Source: Bromus sterilis (Eukaryota; Streptophyta; Magnoliopsida; Poales; Poaceae). Taken from it: DNA of 64,000 nucleotides. The notes under the pieces are model-generated. The model saw only the letters and a list, made by a program, of their open reading frames with translations. It had not been told where the DNA came from and did no database searches. A program made the position numbers and the translations under genes. The stretch is from positions 192,385,016-192,449,015 of the forward strand of contig OX465597.1 in the NCBI GenBank assembly GCA_950022295.1, in the 5' to 3' direction. Shown piece after piece: positions 32,043-43,200 of this stretch (within the stretch, counting starts at the first letter, position 1; each line of letters opens with the position of its first letter).

Positions 32043-33444
32043 TGATATGTATCAAACGTATCTACCTTTCCAAACACTTTTGCTATTGTTTTGCCCTCAT
32101 TCTTGCATGATTTAGACGAAACTAACCCGGACTAACGTTGTTTTCAGCAGAGCTGCCTGTATGGTTTTATTGTGCACAGGAAAATGGATTTTTAGGTGTC
32201 TCAGAAAATTCCAGGAAAAATCATAGAAAATCCACGCACCCGAAGGGCCATTGTGCCAGAAGTGGGACCAGAGGTAAGCCAAGGGGGCCATAGGAGCCCC
32301 CCTGGCGCGGCTAGGGGTGGGGCCGTGCCCTCTAGCCGCCTGGGGGCCTCCCCTCTCCTCTGGTTCCCTACCGAGGCTCCTATTTATTCCCGTGACGGAG
32401 AAATCCCGAAAGAGAAGTCGTTTTCCCAATTCACGTCGCGGAGCCGCCGCCACCCTCTGTTCTTCTCCGGGAGGGCTAATCCGCAGGCTGTTTGGGCCTC
32501 CGGTGAGGGGAGATCATCGCTATCGTCATCATCACCACCACTCCATCCTCCCTCCATGACTTATCCATCCATGTGTGAGTAATTCCCTGCTGTAGGAAAA
32601 GGGGATGATAGGGATTGAATGAGTTAGATCATGTAATAATTTATTAGATTCTTTGGGGCATGTTGCATATCATCTGGATTGTTGTTTATCATCTCTGCTT
32701 CAACTTGTTGCTCTTAATGCTTGTCGCTTTGGGCCCGAGTGCCATGATTTCAGATCTAAACCCTATGTGTTTGCATGAATATATTTGTGTTCTTGATCCT
32801 ATCTATGAGTTGTATGGACCTGTTATAGGCCGGAACCGGCGATCCGAAAGGTGACAGCTTGGGACACCAAAGGGGATGGAATATAGTTTGATGATTCCAT
32901 GTATCCATTGATTGTTAATGCTTTGTTCCGGTGCTCTTTGACAGGAGCACCTTAATCTCCATAAGTTCCTTTTGGCCCCATTCGTAGCGGGATGGTAGGA
33001 CAAAAGATGTTGTGCAAGTTCTTATTGCAAGCACGTACAACTACCTGCGGGGTACATGTGTGATGTTTGATTTATGCCTAGATGATCATTTCTTTTCTGT
33101 GTGCCTTGCCCCAAGTTAAATACATGATGTGCCTTATCCATGCAGCGCCCAACCATCCATCTCCCTAGCCTACAGGGTTTTTAATTCTGCTGGTTATTAG
33201 TTGTTTACTTTTGCTGATTTACTATCGCTATTCCACCACCACTATTTCCGTTGCTATCATCACTTCCATATCGCAGTTACTACTAATATCTTGTTGCAAG
33301 TAAGTATATCTCAGGTACGGTGGAATTGACAACTCCACTGTTAAAGCTTGTGGATATTCTTTGTCTCCCCTTGAGTCGAATCTATAAATTGGGTTATTCT
33401 TACCCGCGAAGACTATCTCGATCCTCTGCAGTTGTGGGTTATCA
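32043..33444 (+). repeat. 3' LTR of element VI
   Basis: It begins tgatatgtatcaaacgtatc and ends ggttatca. It is collinear with 17045-18441 and carries the same GC-rich module and a TATA box at 32381. By eye identity is in the mid-90s percent. Confidence 0.92.
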
Positions 33445-33449
33445 TTGTA
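33445..33449 (+). other. Right target-site duplication of element VI
   Basis: ttgta directly follows the LTR end. It differs in one base from the left copy atgta. Confidence 0.55.
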
Positions 33450-33532
33450 CAACGCGACACAAAAGAATTTGTAGGTTTGCTTTAGGGTTTGGATTAGGAT
33501 CAGTAGGGCATGTAAATCTTAGGGTGATTTTC

Positions 33533-33976
33533 ATGGCCCACGGCATCGAGGCCAGCTTGACTTGCCGTCCCATGCCTAGATCAGCTTTGGTAAATTTCAT
33601 CCGATGTATCATTATATATTGTTCTAACAAGTTGCATGTTATTTTAGCAGATTTTTTCTACAAGATTAAGAATGAAACAGCTGACGATGATGCTCCTATA
33701 GATTTGGTATCCGTACTACGAAAACGTTTGTATGGCGGAGGACAAAAAAATGCAACATGCGTAATCCATTTGGATTCTAATGATTCAGATGATGCCTACC
33801 AGGTTCTTAAAGATGAAGATGATGGAAGACTTAAAAAACAATACCCAGGTATAGATTTTGTATACATCGGATTAGTACCACTGCTAGATTGTTTACAAAC
33901 TAATCTATTCGAGTGCATTCCATCAGTTCATGTATGGTTCTACCGTGGCACTATAGAAGAAGCGCACCACCGCTGA
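33533..33976 (+). pseudogene. Gene-like unit, first coding block after element VI
   Basis: An ATG at 33533 (MAHGIEAS) opens a segment that may splice at 33589/33590 (ttg then gtaaat) to an acceptor at 33650 (ttttagcag). Splicing would shift the frame, whereas unspliced reading stays open to 33976. The best protein-like stretch is from about 33653: FFYKIKNETADDDAPIDL, LRKRLYGGGQKNATCVIHLD and DFVYIGLVPLLDC. A further donor-like site is at 33849. I do not recognise the domain. Frames and splice sites do not fully agree, which suggests decay. It lies on the same strand as exon 1 (16801-16899). Confidence 0.45.
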
Positions 33977-34118
33977 TGTACCTTCATCTTCAACTGCCAC
34001 AAGATCTACAGTGAATGACATGGTAAACGTGTCTTTGGTAATTCCTAATGATTCTGTAGCATATATGAAAACTTGTTATGCATATGTTCCATTGTAAATA
34101 TCTATACGATTTTTGCAG

Positions 34119-34331
34119 GGGAAGCCAACTATTAACCTGAAGGATACATTTTCCGCAGAAGTGTGCATTGCTATTTTGAGGAAATGTGGTGCCGATCATG
34201 AATTTAGGAACACTTACTGGAACAAGGTAAAAAAACGTACTCGTGAAAAGGTTATGTTGTTGAAGCCTGGCTATTTAAATGAGGAAAATTTGAGAATACT
34301 TGTGGATAAGTGGTGTGACGATCAATCCAAT
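34119..34331 (+). pseudogene. Gene-like unit, exon of 71 codons
   Basis: It is bounded by a strong acceptor (tttttgcag ending at 34118) and a donor (gtatgt at 34332), phase 0 at both ends, and open throughout. It begins GKPTINLKDTFSAEVCIAIL and includes YWNKVKKRTREKVMLL. Length and phases fit a real exon. The product is not recognised. A transposase-related origin is possible because of the basic helix-like composition, but there is no decisive motif. Confidence 0.55.
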
Positions 34332-34415
34332 GTATGTAATACATTATGTTTTTTCTTCAAGTTGTCAATATGTACTTTTGAACACTTAATACTTACATTC
34401 AGTTTCATATTGTAG

Positions 34416-34508
34416 GAAGTATGTGCCAGAAAAGAAGCAGAAGAAGTTGTTTTGAAGACAAACAATAACACTAGAGGTACAAGATTTGATCTGCACTACG
34501 GAGATACG
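34416..34508 (+). pseudogene. Gene-like unit, exon of 31 codons
   Basis: The acceptor tattgtag ends at 34415 and the donor gtatgt starts at 34509; both ends are phase 0. It encodes EVCARKEAEEVVLKTNNN and continues to HYGDT. The preceding intron is 84 bp, a normal plant size. Confidence 0.55.
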
Positions 34509-34670
34509 GTATGTATTTGAACTAATTCTTCGCAAATGCTTTGTTTAGGATTATTATATCACTTGCAGTATTAACGTGTACTATACCAGTTCATATATGT
34601 ACTTCTACTTAAGTACAAACATTGAGAAATTATCTATTGATGACTTGTTTGAATGAACAACAGTCCAAAG

Positions 34671-34927
34671 CACGATCCTAGATTTAGTCAGACACAAAAA
34701 TCATATCTAAGTACTGTCTATATATTACGTAAATTATGAATGTACTGTCGAACCAAAATTATGCAAAGAAACAAAAAAATGTTCTAACAACACTGTTTAT
34801 CATATTGGAAAAGAGGGTGAAAAAGAAAACACCAGAACTAGATGATGTTACAACATTACCTGATCCGGATGTACAGATTATTGAGGAAAAGAGATCATCA
34901 AGAACGTTACTATCAAGCATGGGTGTC
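34671..34927 (+). pseudogene. Gene-like unit, last visible exon, frameshifted
   Basis: After an acceptor at about 34670 the frame reads HDPRFSQTQKSYLSTVYILR and meets a stop at 34737. A second frame, offset by one or two bases, continues with NYAKKQKNVLTTLFIILEKR to the edge at 34927, where element III begins. The last part (PELDDVTTLPDPDVQIIEEK) is charged. The stop and frame change mark it as broken, unless an unseen intron removes them. The remainder is lost behind III. Confidence 0.5.
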
Positions 34928-36600
34928 TGATACACGAGATAACTTCTCGCCCCCGTTGGTTACCCCAAGTGGAAGGTGAGATGTAGATAGCGGCAAATTT
35001 CCCATAGCAAAAATACTAAGGTTGAGTATCGTCTAGGAGGACTCCAACAGATACAAGTAGGTGGTGAAGTGAACAATGGCGCCGCTTACAACCTAAGGTT
35101 GCTTACTTCACCCGGACCTGCACACACCACAGATAGCTTCCCTTCCCAACGAGTACAGAGGAGTTGTCAATTCCTCCGGCCTTGTTGTTTACGAAGGATA
35201 AACCGCACGGGATAATAATGATAGTGATAGCTGCGAAAAAGTAAATACTGAAAGTAAATTGATAGTGTGAACAGTGGTGGAATTATGGACCGTGATCTCA
35301 TGATGATCACTAGTGATGTCTCTCTCCCAAAAGACGATAAAATAGCCATGCGAGATAAACAAATTACAGCTGGGCAATTGACAGGATTATGTGCGCAAAC
35401 CAATGCTAATTATGCAAAACAGAAAGGAAGAGGATCAAAAGCTTGGGCGGTACGCCGAGACAAGTAGACCGAAATCCGTCTGTATCTACCCACTAATCAT
35501 CCACCTTGAGATATCTATCCAGAACATCTCGCTCGTATTAAGTTGTGAATCCCACCCATAGTGTAAACTCAAAGCAAAGGAAAACTGCATTAAAGAAATT
35601 TGCGTAAAGTAAACAATCCTTGCACCCGCAAGTACAAGCACCGTTGTTTTCCCCCTTGTGGCAACAGCACATCCCCTAGACTCATGTTTCTGTCACTCAA
35701 GCTAGTCATCGGGGGCATGGACCCACAATCATGCATAACGCTCCCTCTTGGAGTCACTACCTACTACTTGGCCAAAGAAATAAACAGCCACGGAGAACAT
35801 GCAAGAGTTACTCAAGAACATAAATATGAAAGAAGAGAATCAAATATATAACTCAATCACAATCTGAACATAATCTCATAATCCATCGGATCCCAGCAAA
35901 CTCAGCATAGCTACAACAAAAAGATTACATATGTGCCTCGATCATGTAGGGAAGCTCACGAGGTCTAATCCATGAAGAACAAAGAGGGGAGGAGAACATC
36001 ACATATCTACTGATCATGGACCCATGGTCCAAGGTGGACTACTCATGCTTCATCCGGGAAGCATCCATGGTGGTGGAGAAGCTCCCGGAGGTGATTCCTC
36101 CCTCCAGCAGGGTGCTGGGAAGAGGTCTTCTGGTGCTCCCGATCTTGGAAGCGCGGCGGCGGCGGAACAGAGGAGAGATCGCGAAAAGGGGTTCCGTCCC
36201 CGAGGGTTTCTCGTCACGGGGAATAAATAGGCGAAAGGGGGCAGCCAGAGGTGGGGCAGGGGCTCCAGGCGCGCCCCTGGCGCGGCCAGGGGTGGGGCCG
36301 CGCCCACTGACCGCCTGGGGGCCGCCTGGCTCCCCTCTGGCCCCTCTCGTTCTTTTCTCGAAGCTTCCGGTACGCTGATTTTTCCTATATTTTTCCCGGA
36401 ATTTTTCTTGTACTTTTAACAAATGGGGAAACCTGAAATAGAAAAACAGCAGAAAACAGGGATTGGCACTAGGGTGCACTGAGTTAATAGGTTAGTCGAA
36501 ATATGATCAAAAGTGTATGGAAGTTCATCAATATCATAGCAATAACACACAATATAGGCATGGAGCAAGAAGAAATTATAGATACGTTTTGGACGTATCA
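34928..36600 (-). repeat. 3' LTR of element III (1673 bp, complete)
   Basis: On the minus strand it begins tgatacgtccaaaacgtatc and ends gtgtatca. TATA box at 36222-36230 (ctatttattc on the minus strand) and GC-rich module at about 36255-36330. Confidence 0.9.
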
Positions 36601-37507
36601 ACATCGCCAAGCGACGAGCAGGTAAATGATAACAAGAATAATTTCTGTGGTGACATGCTAACAACCATATAAGAACTTTGTAAGTAAATCAATTAAAGAA
36701 TGCAATTCAATTTAAGTCATAACAGGCAAGAGTCTATATCTAGCATTGAAATAAGCAACATAAGAAGATAAAGGTGCACGAGCTCTCGCTGTTCGTGACT
36801 CGAATGTCTCCAAATGGTGTTTGCGTGCAAGAAAGTGGATAGGGATATACGAGAAAAAGTATTTTTATTGTTGAGAACTCAATCTACTAAAGGGTCACAC
36901 TTGGTCTTCTTTGGAATCGTATCTTGACTCATCCGCAGACCACTGGCCAGGTACAAGTCAAAATGATCCACTCCTTTTCGACATTTTGAGCACTCATGCA
37001 ATAGATGAGCGTAAGCGAGAAAGTTGACACTTAGGATGGCGAAGAGAGAATAAGGTGGAGGAGGAAGACAAAAAGGTGTGAAAGCCTCACATCAATGAGG
37101 ACAATCATAGGCGGGAGAAAGCCAAATGATAGATATGATGTGAGGAGTAGGGATTTCCATGCAACGGATGCACATATGATCTAAGGTAAGCTATCCAATG
37201 GAACTAGTGGGGGTGCATCCAACTTGCTTGCTCAAGAAGAACTAGAGCTCATTTGAGGAGGCTCATCATTGGAATATACAAGCCAAGTTCTATAGTGTGA
37301 AGGTCCCCACATAGTTATCTGCATGAATGATAATCTCTATGGAGTAAAAGATACAAGATGGAGTACGAGTGTTGATCTTCTCAAAAAGAATAGTAGTGTG
37401 CCCCCTTCTCTATTTTTATTTCTTTTTTCTCTTTCTCTTTTTTTTTCTTTTTCTATTTTTTTTGTATTTTTTGGTGGCCTTAATAGCTCTTTCTATTTAA
37501 CACTCAT

Positions 37508-37577
37508 TTGTCCTCTTTGGATCTTTTAATTTGTCCTCATTGGGATCTTTTAATTTTTCCTCTTTGGGATCTTTTCC
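37508..37577. repeat. About 24-bp minisatellite, element III copy
   Basis: Three units of the gggatcttttaatttgtcct type, as at 6283-6356. Confidence 0.8.
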
Positions 37578-38810
37578 TCACTTTAGGGGCAGCACTCTAT
37601 ATATTACAAAAAGTATAGAAGATCTTTCACACTTTACAAAGTACTCGAATCATAAAGAAAATGTAAATGTATGCCTCTGCCAGTGTAGCAGGATATGCAA
37701 TGATACTAGCGCGTCATGTAGCAATGATTAGGGCAAGGCCCAACTAGCATGCGGCTCATCGATCAAGTAAGTAGCATGTATGACATGAAGATCAAGTCAT
37801 GAAAATATGGATGTTGCATGGCAATGTATCTCGGAAAGGCTATGGAAATGCCTTGATAGGTAGGTATGGTGGCTGTTTTGAGGAAGGATATACGGAGGCT
37901 TATGATAATAGAGCGTATCGTGCCAAGGGTTTGGATGTACAGGCGAAGGTGGACGCTAACTCTCGGAGTGAGAAGAAAGCAATGCACGGCACAGGAAAGG
38001 CTATTAAAATATGGGAAGGTGGAAGTGTCAACTTTCGAATACTCACATTAGTCCGAAGAACTCATGCACTTATTATCAGTAACTCTCAATCTAATAAGGA
38101 GGTTCACAAAGAGATAAGTACCCCGAGGAGGAGTGTATGGGGGTTTGGTTATCCTTGCGCATCCTCGACTCATGGTACGTGAGTGTTCTCTAATATTCGA
38201 CGCCTTAGAAGAGTAGTGATCCAACTAGTAGCTAAAGTTCTCAACTAATTTGTAGGTTTTTGAAAATAAACACAGATTTCCCAAAATACGACATCTATCA
38301 CTAATAGGCTAAAGTTCTTAACACCAAAAGTCCAAACATTACTCAAAACAACACCTCAACACTTTTGCAAGTTACTACTACAAAAAGAATAGCAACCTCA
38401 ATTACCTACTTCAAGTCAAGACACAAAACTCAGTGCAACAGGAAAACTCTCTAAACAAGATAAACATGAAAACTCAAGAGAGTTCCAGCAACAAACTAAA
38501 TAAAAGCTCTTTTAAACTATAAACATGAAAGCTAAGAGCAAAGCATGACAGCAGCTACGGAAAGATAAAGAACAAACACATCAAAGATAAGCAGGAAAAA
38601 GTCCTATGGTGTGTTCTAAATTTTGGAAGTGGAGCGTGTTTCTCTCCCGCACAAAGAAATCCGGGTTCTAACTTGTTATGAACAGCAAGCGAAGCTAAAG
38701 AAAACTAAAAACAAAACCTAAGAGCGAGACGCTCCAAGAATAGCACATAACGCACGAAGTGATAAAAATATAGTGAAACGAGAGACGAACTGATAATTGT
38801 CAATGGAGAA

Positions 38811-38892
38811 GGGGATGCACGGGGGCATCCCCAAGCTTAGACGCTTGAGTCTCCTTGAATATTTCTTGGGGATGCATGGGGGCATCCCCAAG
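38811..38892 (-). other. Twin hairpin motif (element III copy)
   Basis: Hairpin one, 38811-38832, pairs ggggatgc with gcatcccc. Hairpin two, 38865-38892, has the 11-bp stem cttggggatgc with gcatccccaag. Spacing is the same as in element II. Confidence 0.8.
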
Positions 38893-39542
38893 CTTGAATG
38901 CTTGACACTTCTTAATCTTCTTTCATCATCTTCCCTCGCACACTTCAAAACTCCCTTCCTACATAACTCATCATAATCTGATTAGCGAGGTTAGTACCCA
39001 TAATAAAATAAAAAATTTCTCTACTGGAAATAAATATAACCTTGAAGAGCTAATGTTTCTCAAGAGTGCCAAAAAGTTTTGGCAAAGAAAAAGCAAGATT
39101 AAGGTTTTGAAAACGAAGGAAAGGAAAAACAGGACAAAATCTGTGAAAAACAGACCAGCAGGTAGAAACAAATTTTTTAGGAGTACTTTTGCAACTCAAA
39201 GAAAGAAACTCAGAACATACAAAAGTTTCGTAATTGTATAGAGTACGCTGTGTAAACAATTCATCTCAAAAAGATGAACTGGGATTTTTTTCTGATTTTT
39301 CTAGTCAGGAGGACAGAATCTGTTTTCTGGACAGCATGTCACAACTTTCACTTCCCTTGTCGTATGAGGCTATAAAAGGAACAAAGCTTGAAAAGTAAAG
39401 ATACAATGATGTTGCTACAGTAGTAACAATCATCAAGACCACTAAAAACAGAAGAAAATCAAAAAGGAAAACCTAAATTCGTTGCGGGCTGCCTCCCGAA
39501 ATCTCTTCTTTAAAGCCCTTAGCTAGGCTTAATGCAAATAGA

Positions 39543-41584
39543 TCAAGTCTTTTCAAGAAAATAACTAGCCCGTGTGACAGACTCAAAAGGCAACTTAATA
39601 TTTTTCCTAGGGAAGTGTTCCATCCCTTTATTGAGATGGAATTGGAATTTTTTAATCCCTTCGTTCATATCAATAACAACACCAACGGTGCGAAGAAAAG
39701 GATGTCCCAAAATAATTGGACAAGAAGGTTGACATTTAATGTCCATAATAGTAAAATCAACGGGAACATAGTTGTCATCTATCTTCCCCAAAGGTTTCTT
39801 TACGGAATAATCGACGAGACGAACACCAAAAGAACAAGCATCAAAAGGTTTCAACTCAAGTATATCATACATTCTTTTGGGCATAACAGAGGTACTAGCT
39901 CCAAGATCACATAAATAGAAGCAAGAAAAGTTATTCAACTTAATTTTAATCATAGGATCCCAACCATCTTCTAGCTTTCTAGGTATGGAGGCTTATAACC
40001 TAAGCTTCTCCTCCCTAGCTTTGATGAGAGCATTAGTGATATGCTCCGTGAAGGCAAGATTAAGTGTGCTAGTGTGGGGGTCTCTAGACATCTTGTGAAG
40101 GAAACACATAACTTCTGAAAGAGTGCAATTATCAAAATCAAGGTCACTACTATCAAGTAGAGTGGTAGTGGTGTCCTTTAGGCTCACTTGTTTGGTAGCT
40201 TCTATAGTCATAGGAATTTCTTCTTCTACGGTTGAGGTCGTAGCATCACCATTAATAGGTCCTATGGGACTAGGGGTGCATTGGGTGCTAAGAGTTTGGA
40301 TATCCTCAACAACTTGGATAGTAGCATCAATATGGTGTGTAGGGAGGCTCTTAATTCTATCTTCTTCCATAGGGATAACTTCTGGTTTGGCTTCCATTTG
40401 ATTTATCAAAGTAGCCTGTGTGTGAGACATATTGGAAACTTGGGTCTCCGTGGTGGTGTGCCTAGTCTGAAGGTTAGAAATCTCAATGTTCAGACTCTCT
40501 AGTTGTCTACCAATGTTTTGCAAGATGGAAGTGTGCTCATCTAATTTTCTAGAGAAGGTCCTATTTTGTTCATACTGGGTGTGCATGTAGTTCTTAGTGG
40601 CCTTCTCTATTTCCAAAAGTTTCTCATAACTAGGCAAGTCACTGTTTCTTGGGGCAGAGATTTTGGTGCTAGGATAAGTGTTGTTGTTACCATAGTTGTT
40701 GGAGGGGAACGGTCTAGGATTGCTACCAAAGTTACTCCTATTAGCATTGTTGTTGAAGTTGTTTCTAGAGATAAAGTTCACATCTACTTGATCCTGAGCA
40801 ATCAAAGAATTTAAAGGAACATTTTGAGGATCAATAGGAGATTGCTTGGTAAGTAGAGACATGATCAAGTCAACTTTTTCATTTAGGGAGGAGATCTCCT
40901 CGACAGAGTTTACCTTCCTACCTGTTGGAGCTCTTTCGTTGTGCCATTGGGAATAGTTGGTCATCATCTCATCGAGAAGTTTTGTGGCAGCACCAAGTGT
41001 AGTTGACATAAAGGTTCCTCCCGCGGCCGAATCTAACAAGTTCCGCGAGGTAAAGTTCAAGCCTGCATAAAAAGTCTGGATAATCATCCAAGTAGTCAAA
41101 CAATGCATAGGGCAATTTTTAACAAGAGATTTCATGCGTTCCAAAGCTTGGGCAACGTGTTCATTATCCAATTGTTTAAAATTCATAATAAAGCTCCTCA
41201 ACTGAATAATATTTGCGGGGGGTAGTACTTCCCGATAAAAGCATCCTTGCACTTATCCCAAGAATCTATGCTATTCTTAGGCAAGGATTGAAACCAGATT
41301 TTAGCTTCATCCCTCAAGGAGAAAGGAAAAAGCTTAAGCTTAACAATATCACCATCTACTTCTTTGTACTTTTGCATATCACAAAGCTCAATAAAATTAT
41401 TTAAATGCAAAGTAGCATCATCTCTAGCACCAGAAAATTGATCTTTCATAACAAGGTTCAGCAAAGCAGGTTTAATCTCATAAGAAGGTGATGAAGTAGC
41501 AGGTGTAGCAATAGGAGTGCAGATAAAGTCACTATTGTTGTGACTAGTGAAGTCACACAACTTGGTGTTCTTAGAGGAACCCAT
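39543..41584 (-). pseudogene. Element III gag-protease, broken
   Basis: It starts at ATG 41584 (MGSSKNTK). Gag sequence includes FSGARDDATLHLNNF, FSLRDEAKIWFQSLP and DNEHVAQALERMKSL, then an Asn-rich linker and a long coiled-coil segment (about 40362-40662) with QLESLNIEISNLQTRH. The protease has CDLGASTSVMPKRMYD and ILGHPFLRTVG. Lesions are a frameshift near 41215 (a G-run) and a stop at about 39993, just before the protease. The capsid part and the protease are close to those of element II, but the coiled coil is unrelated to it. No reverse transcriptase or integrase follows the protease end at 39543. Confidence 0.87.
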
Positions 41585-41719
41585 AGCAGCAGCAAGCAAG
41601 ATAACTATTTTTTTTATTTTTGATAAAAGAAACTAAAGGAAAAACTGAAAGGTAAACTAACAAGACTAAAAAGAAAAGATAAAAGATAGTGTGCAACTCC
41701 CCTATCTTGAAGAGTGGAT

Positions 41720-41737
41720 TCCCCAGCAACGGCGCCA
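41720..41737 (-). other. Primer-binding site of element III, tRNA-Asp type
   Basis: The + strand reads tccccagcaacggcgcca, one C-to-T change on the element strand from the perfect complement. Ten bases separate it from the LTR. Confidence 0.85.
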
Positions 41738-41747
41738 GAAATTTGCT

Positions 41748-43182
41748 TGAGACACGAGATAACTTCTCGCCCCCGTTGGTTACCCCAAGTGGAAGGTGAG
41801 ATGCAGATAGCGGCAAATTTCCCTTAGCAAAAATGCTAAGGTTGAGTATCGTCTAGGAGGACTCCAACAGATACAAGTAGGTGGTGAAGTGAACAATGGC
41901 GTCGTTTAAAACCTAACGTTGCTTACTTCACCTGGACCTGCACACACAACAGATAGCTTCACTTCCCAAGGAATACAGAGGAGTTGTACATTCCTCCGGC
42001 CTTGTTGTTTACGAAGGATAAAACGCACAGGATAATAATGATAGTGACAGATGCGGAAAAGTAAATACTGAAAGTAAATTGATAGTGTGAACAGTGGTGG
42101 AAGTATGGACCGGGATCTCGTGATGTTCACTAGTGATGTCTCTCTCCCAAAAGACGATAAAATAGCCATGCGAGGTAAACAAATTACAGTTGGGCAATTG
42201 ACAGGATTATGTGCGCAAACCAATGCTAATTATGCAAAACAGAAAGGAAGAGGCTCAAAGCACGGGAGGTACGCCAAGACAAGTAGACCGTAATCCATCT
42301 GTATCTACCCACTAATCATCCACCTTGAGATATCTATCCAGAACATCTCGCTGGTATTAAGTTGTGAATCCCACCCAAAGTGTAAACTCAAAGCAACGGA
42401 CAACTGCATTAAAGAACTTTGCGTAAAGTAAACAATCCTTGCACCTGCAAGTACAAGCACCGTTGTTTTCCCCCTTGTGGCAACAACACATCCCCTAGAC
42501 TCATGTTTCTGTCACTCAAGCTAGTCATCGGGGGGCATGAACCCACAATCATGCATAACGCTCCCTCTTGGAGTCACTACCTATTACTTGGCCAAAGCAA
42601 TAAACAGCAACGGAGAACATGCAAGAGTTACTCAAGAACATAAATATAAAATAAGAGAATCAAATATATAACTCAATCACAATCTGAACATAATCTCATA
42701 ATCCATCGGATCCCAGCAAACTCAGCATAGCGACAACAGAAAGATTACATATGTGCCTCGATCATGTAGGGAAGCTCACGAGGACTAATCCATGAAAAAC
42801 AAAGAGGGGAGGAGAACATCACATAGCTACTGATCATGGACCCATGGTCCAAGGTGGACTACTCACGGTTCATTCGGGAAGCATCCATGGTGGTCGAGAA
42901 GCTCCCGGAGGTGATTCCTCCCTCCGGCAGGGTACCGGGAAGAGGTCTTCTGGTGCTCCCGATCTTGGAAGCGCGGCGGCGGCGGAACTATGGAGAGATC
43001 GCGAAAAAGGGTTCTGTCCCCGAGGGTTTCTCGTCACGGGGAATAAATAGGCGAAAGGGGCAGCCAGAAGTGGGCCAGGGGCTCCAGGCGCCCCCCCCCT
43101 GGCGCGGCAGGGGTGGGGCCAAGCCCACTGGCCGCCTGGGGCCCCTCTAGCGCCCCTCTTGCCCCTCTCGGGCTTTTCTCGA
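41748..43182 (-). repeat. 5' LTR of element III, outer end deleted
   Basis: It matches 34928 to about 36365 and stops at ctcgaag near 43182, so about 235 bp of the LTR start are missing. A TATA box is retained at 43041-43050. Confidence 0.88.
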
Positions 43183-43200
43183 AGCCAGAAGTGGCCCATC
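43183..43200. other. Deletion junction with filler between elements III and IV
   Basis: The truncated LTR of III meets the truncated LTR of IV. The bases between include agccagaagtgg, an exact copy of 43062-43073 some 120 bp away. A short templated filler at a double truncation is a signature of end-joining repair. Confidence 0.6.

Larger units (their letters stand above)
17045..33444 (+). mobile_element. Element VI: 16.4-kb Athila-like element with nested LINE
   Basis: Two LTRs (17045-18441 and 32043-33444), a perfect tRNA-Asp primer-binding site, a polypurine tract directly before the 3' LTR and a near-perfect 5-bp target duplication show a complete insertion. Inside are decayed gag (18528-20363), a protease split by a LINE, an ATHILA ORF-1-like frame (29020-30205) and a long 3' noncoding stretch. 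Without the LINE the element is about 9.3 kb. Reverse transcriptase, RNase H and integrase are absent. Motifs such as PPYSRYMKDIV, CDLGAG and GRPFLNTAGAIIDC point to the Athila lineage and, more tentatively, to abundant Triticeae families such as Fatima or Sabrina. Confidence 0.9.
36601..39542 (-). other. 3' noncoding region of element III
   Basis: No credible gene in 2.9 kb. It is collinear with 5717-8343 of element II from 36955 onward. It carries the minisatellite (37508-37577), an A/G-rich tract on the sense strand (about 37415-37470) and the twin hairpins. Confidence 0.6.
34928..43182 (-). mobile_element. Element III: gag-protease LTR element with both LTRs
   Basis: Read on the minus strand: 5' LTR (43182-41748, outer end deleted), tRNA-Asp primer-binding site, broken gag-protease (41584-39543), 2.9 kb of noncoding sequence with twin hairpins, and 3' LTR (36600-34928). 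It is the most complete of the II/III/V group. No polymerase is encoded. No clear polypurine tract lies next to the 3' LTR on the minus strand, and no target duplication can be shown because the right end is lost. On the left it directly abuts the gene-like unit. Confidence 0.88.

Noticed and set aside
33320..33532. Upstream extension of the gene-like frame
   Set aside because: It begins inside the 3' LTR of element VI and has no ATG of its own in a sensible place. The part before 33445 is LTR sequence.
34923..36605. Solo LTR at 34928-36600 with target duplication
   Set aside because: The flanking five-base strings gtgtc and acatc do not match, and the right side continues as internal sequence of element III, so it is that element's 3' LTR.
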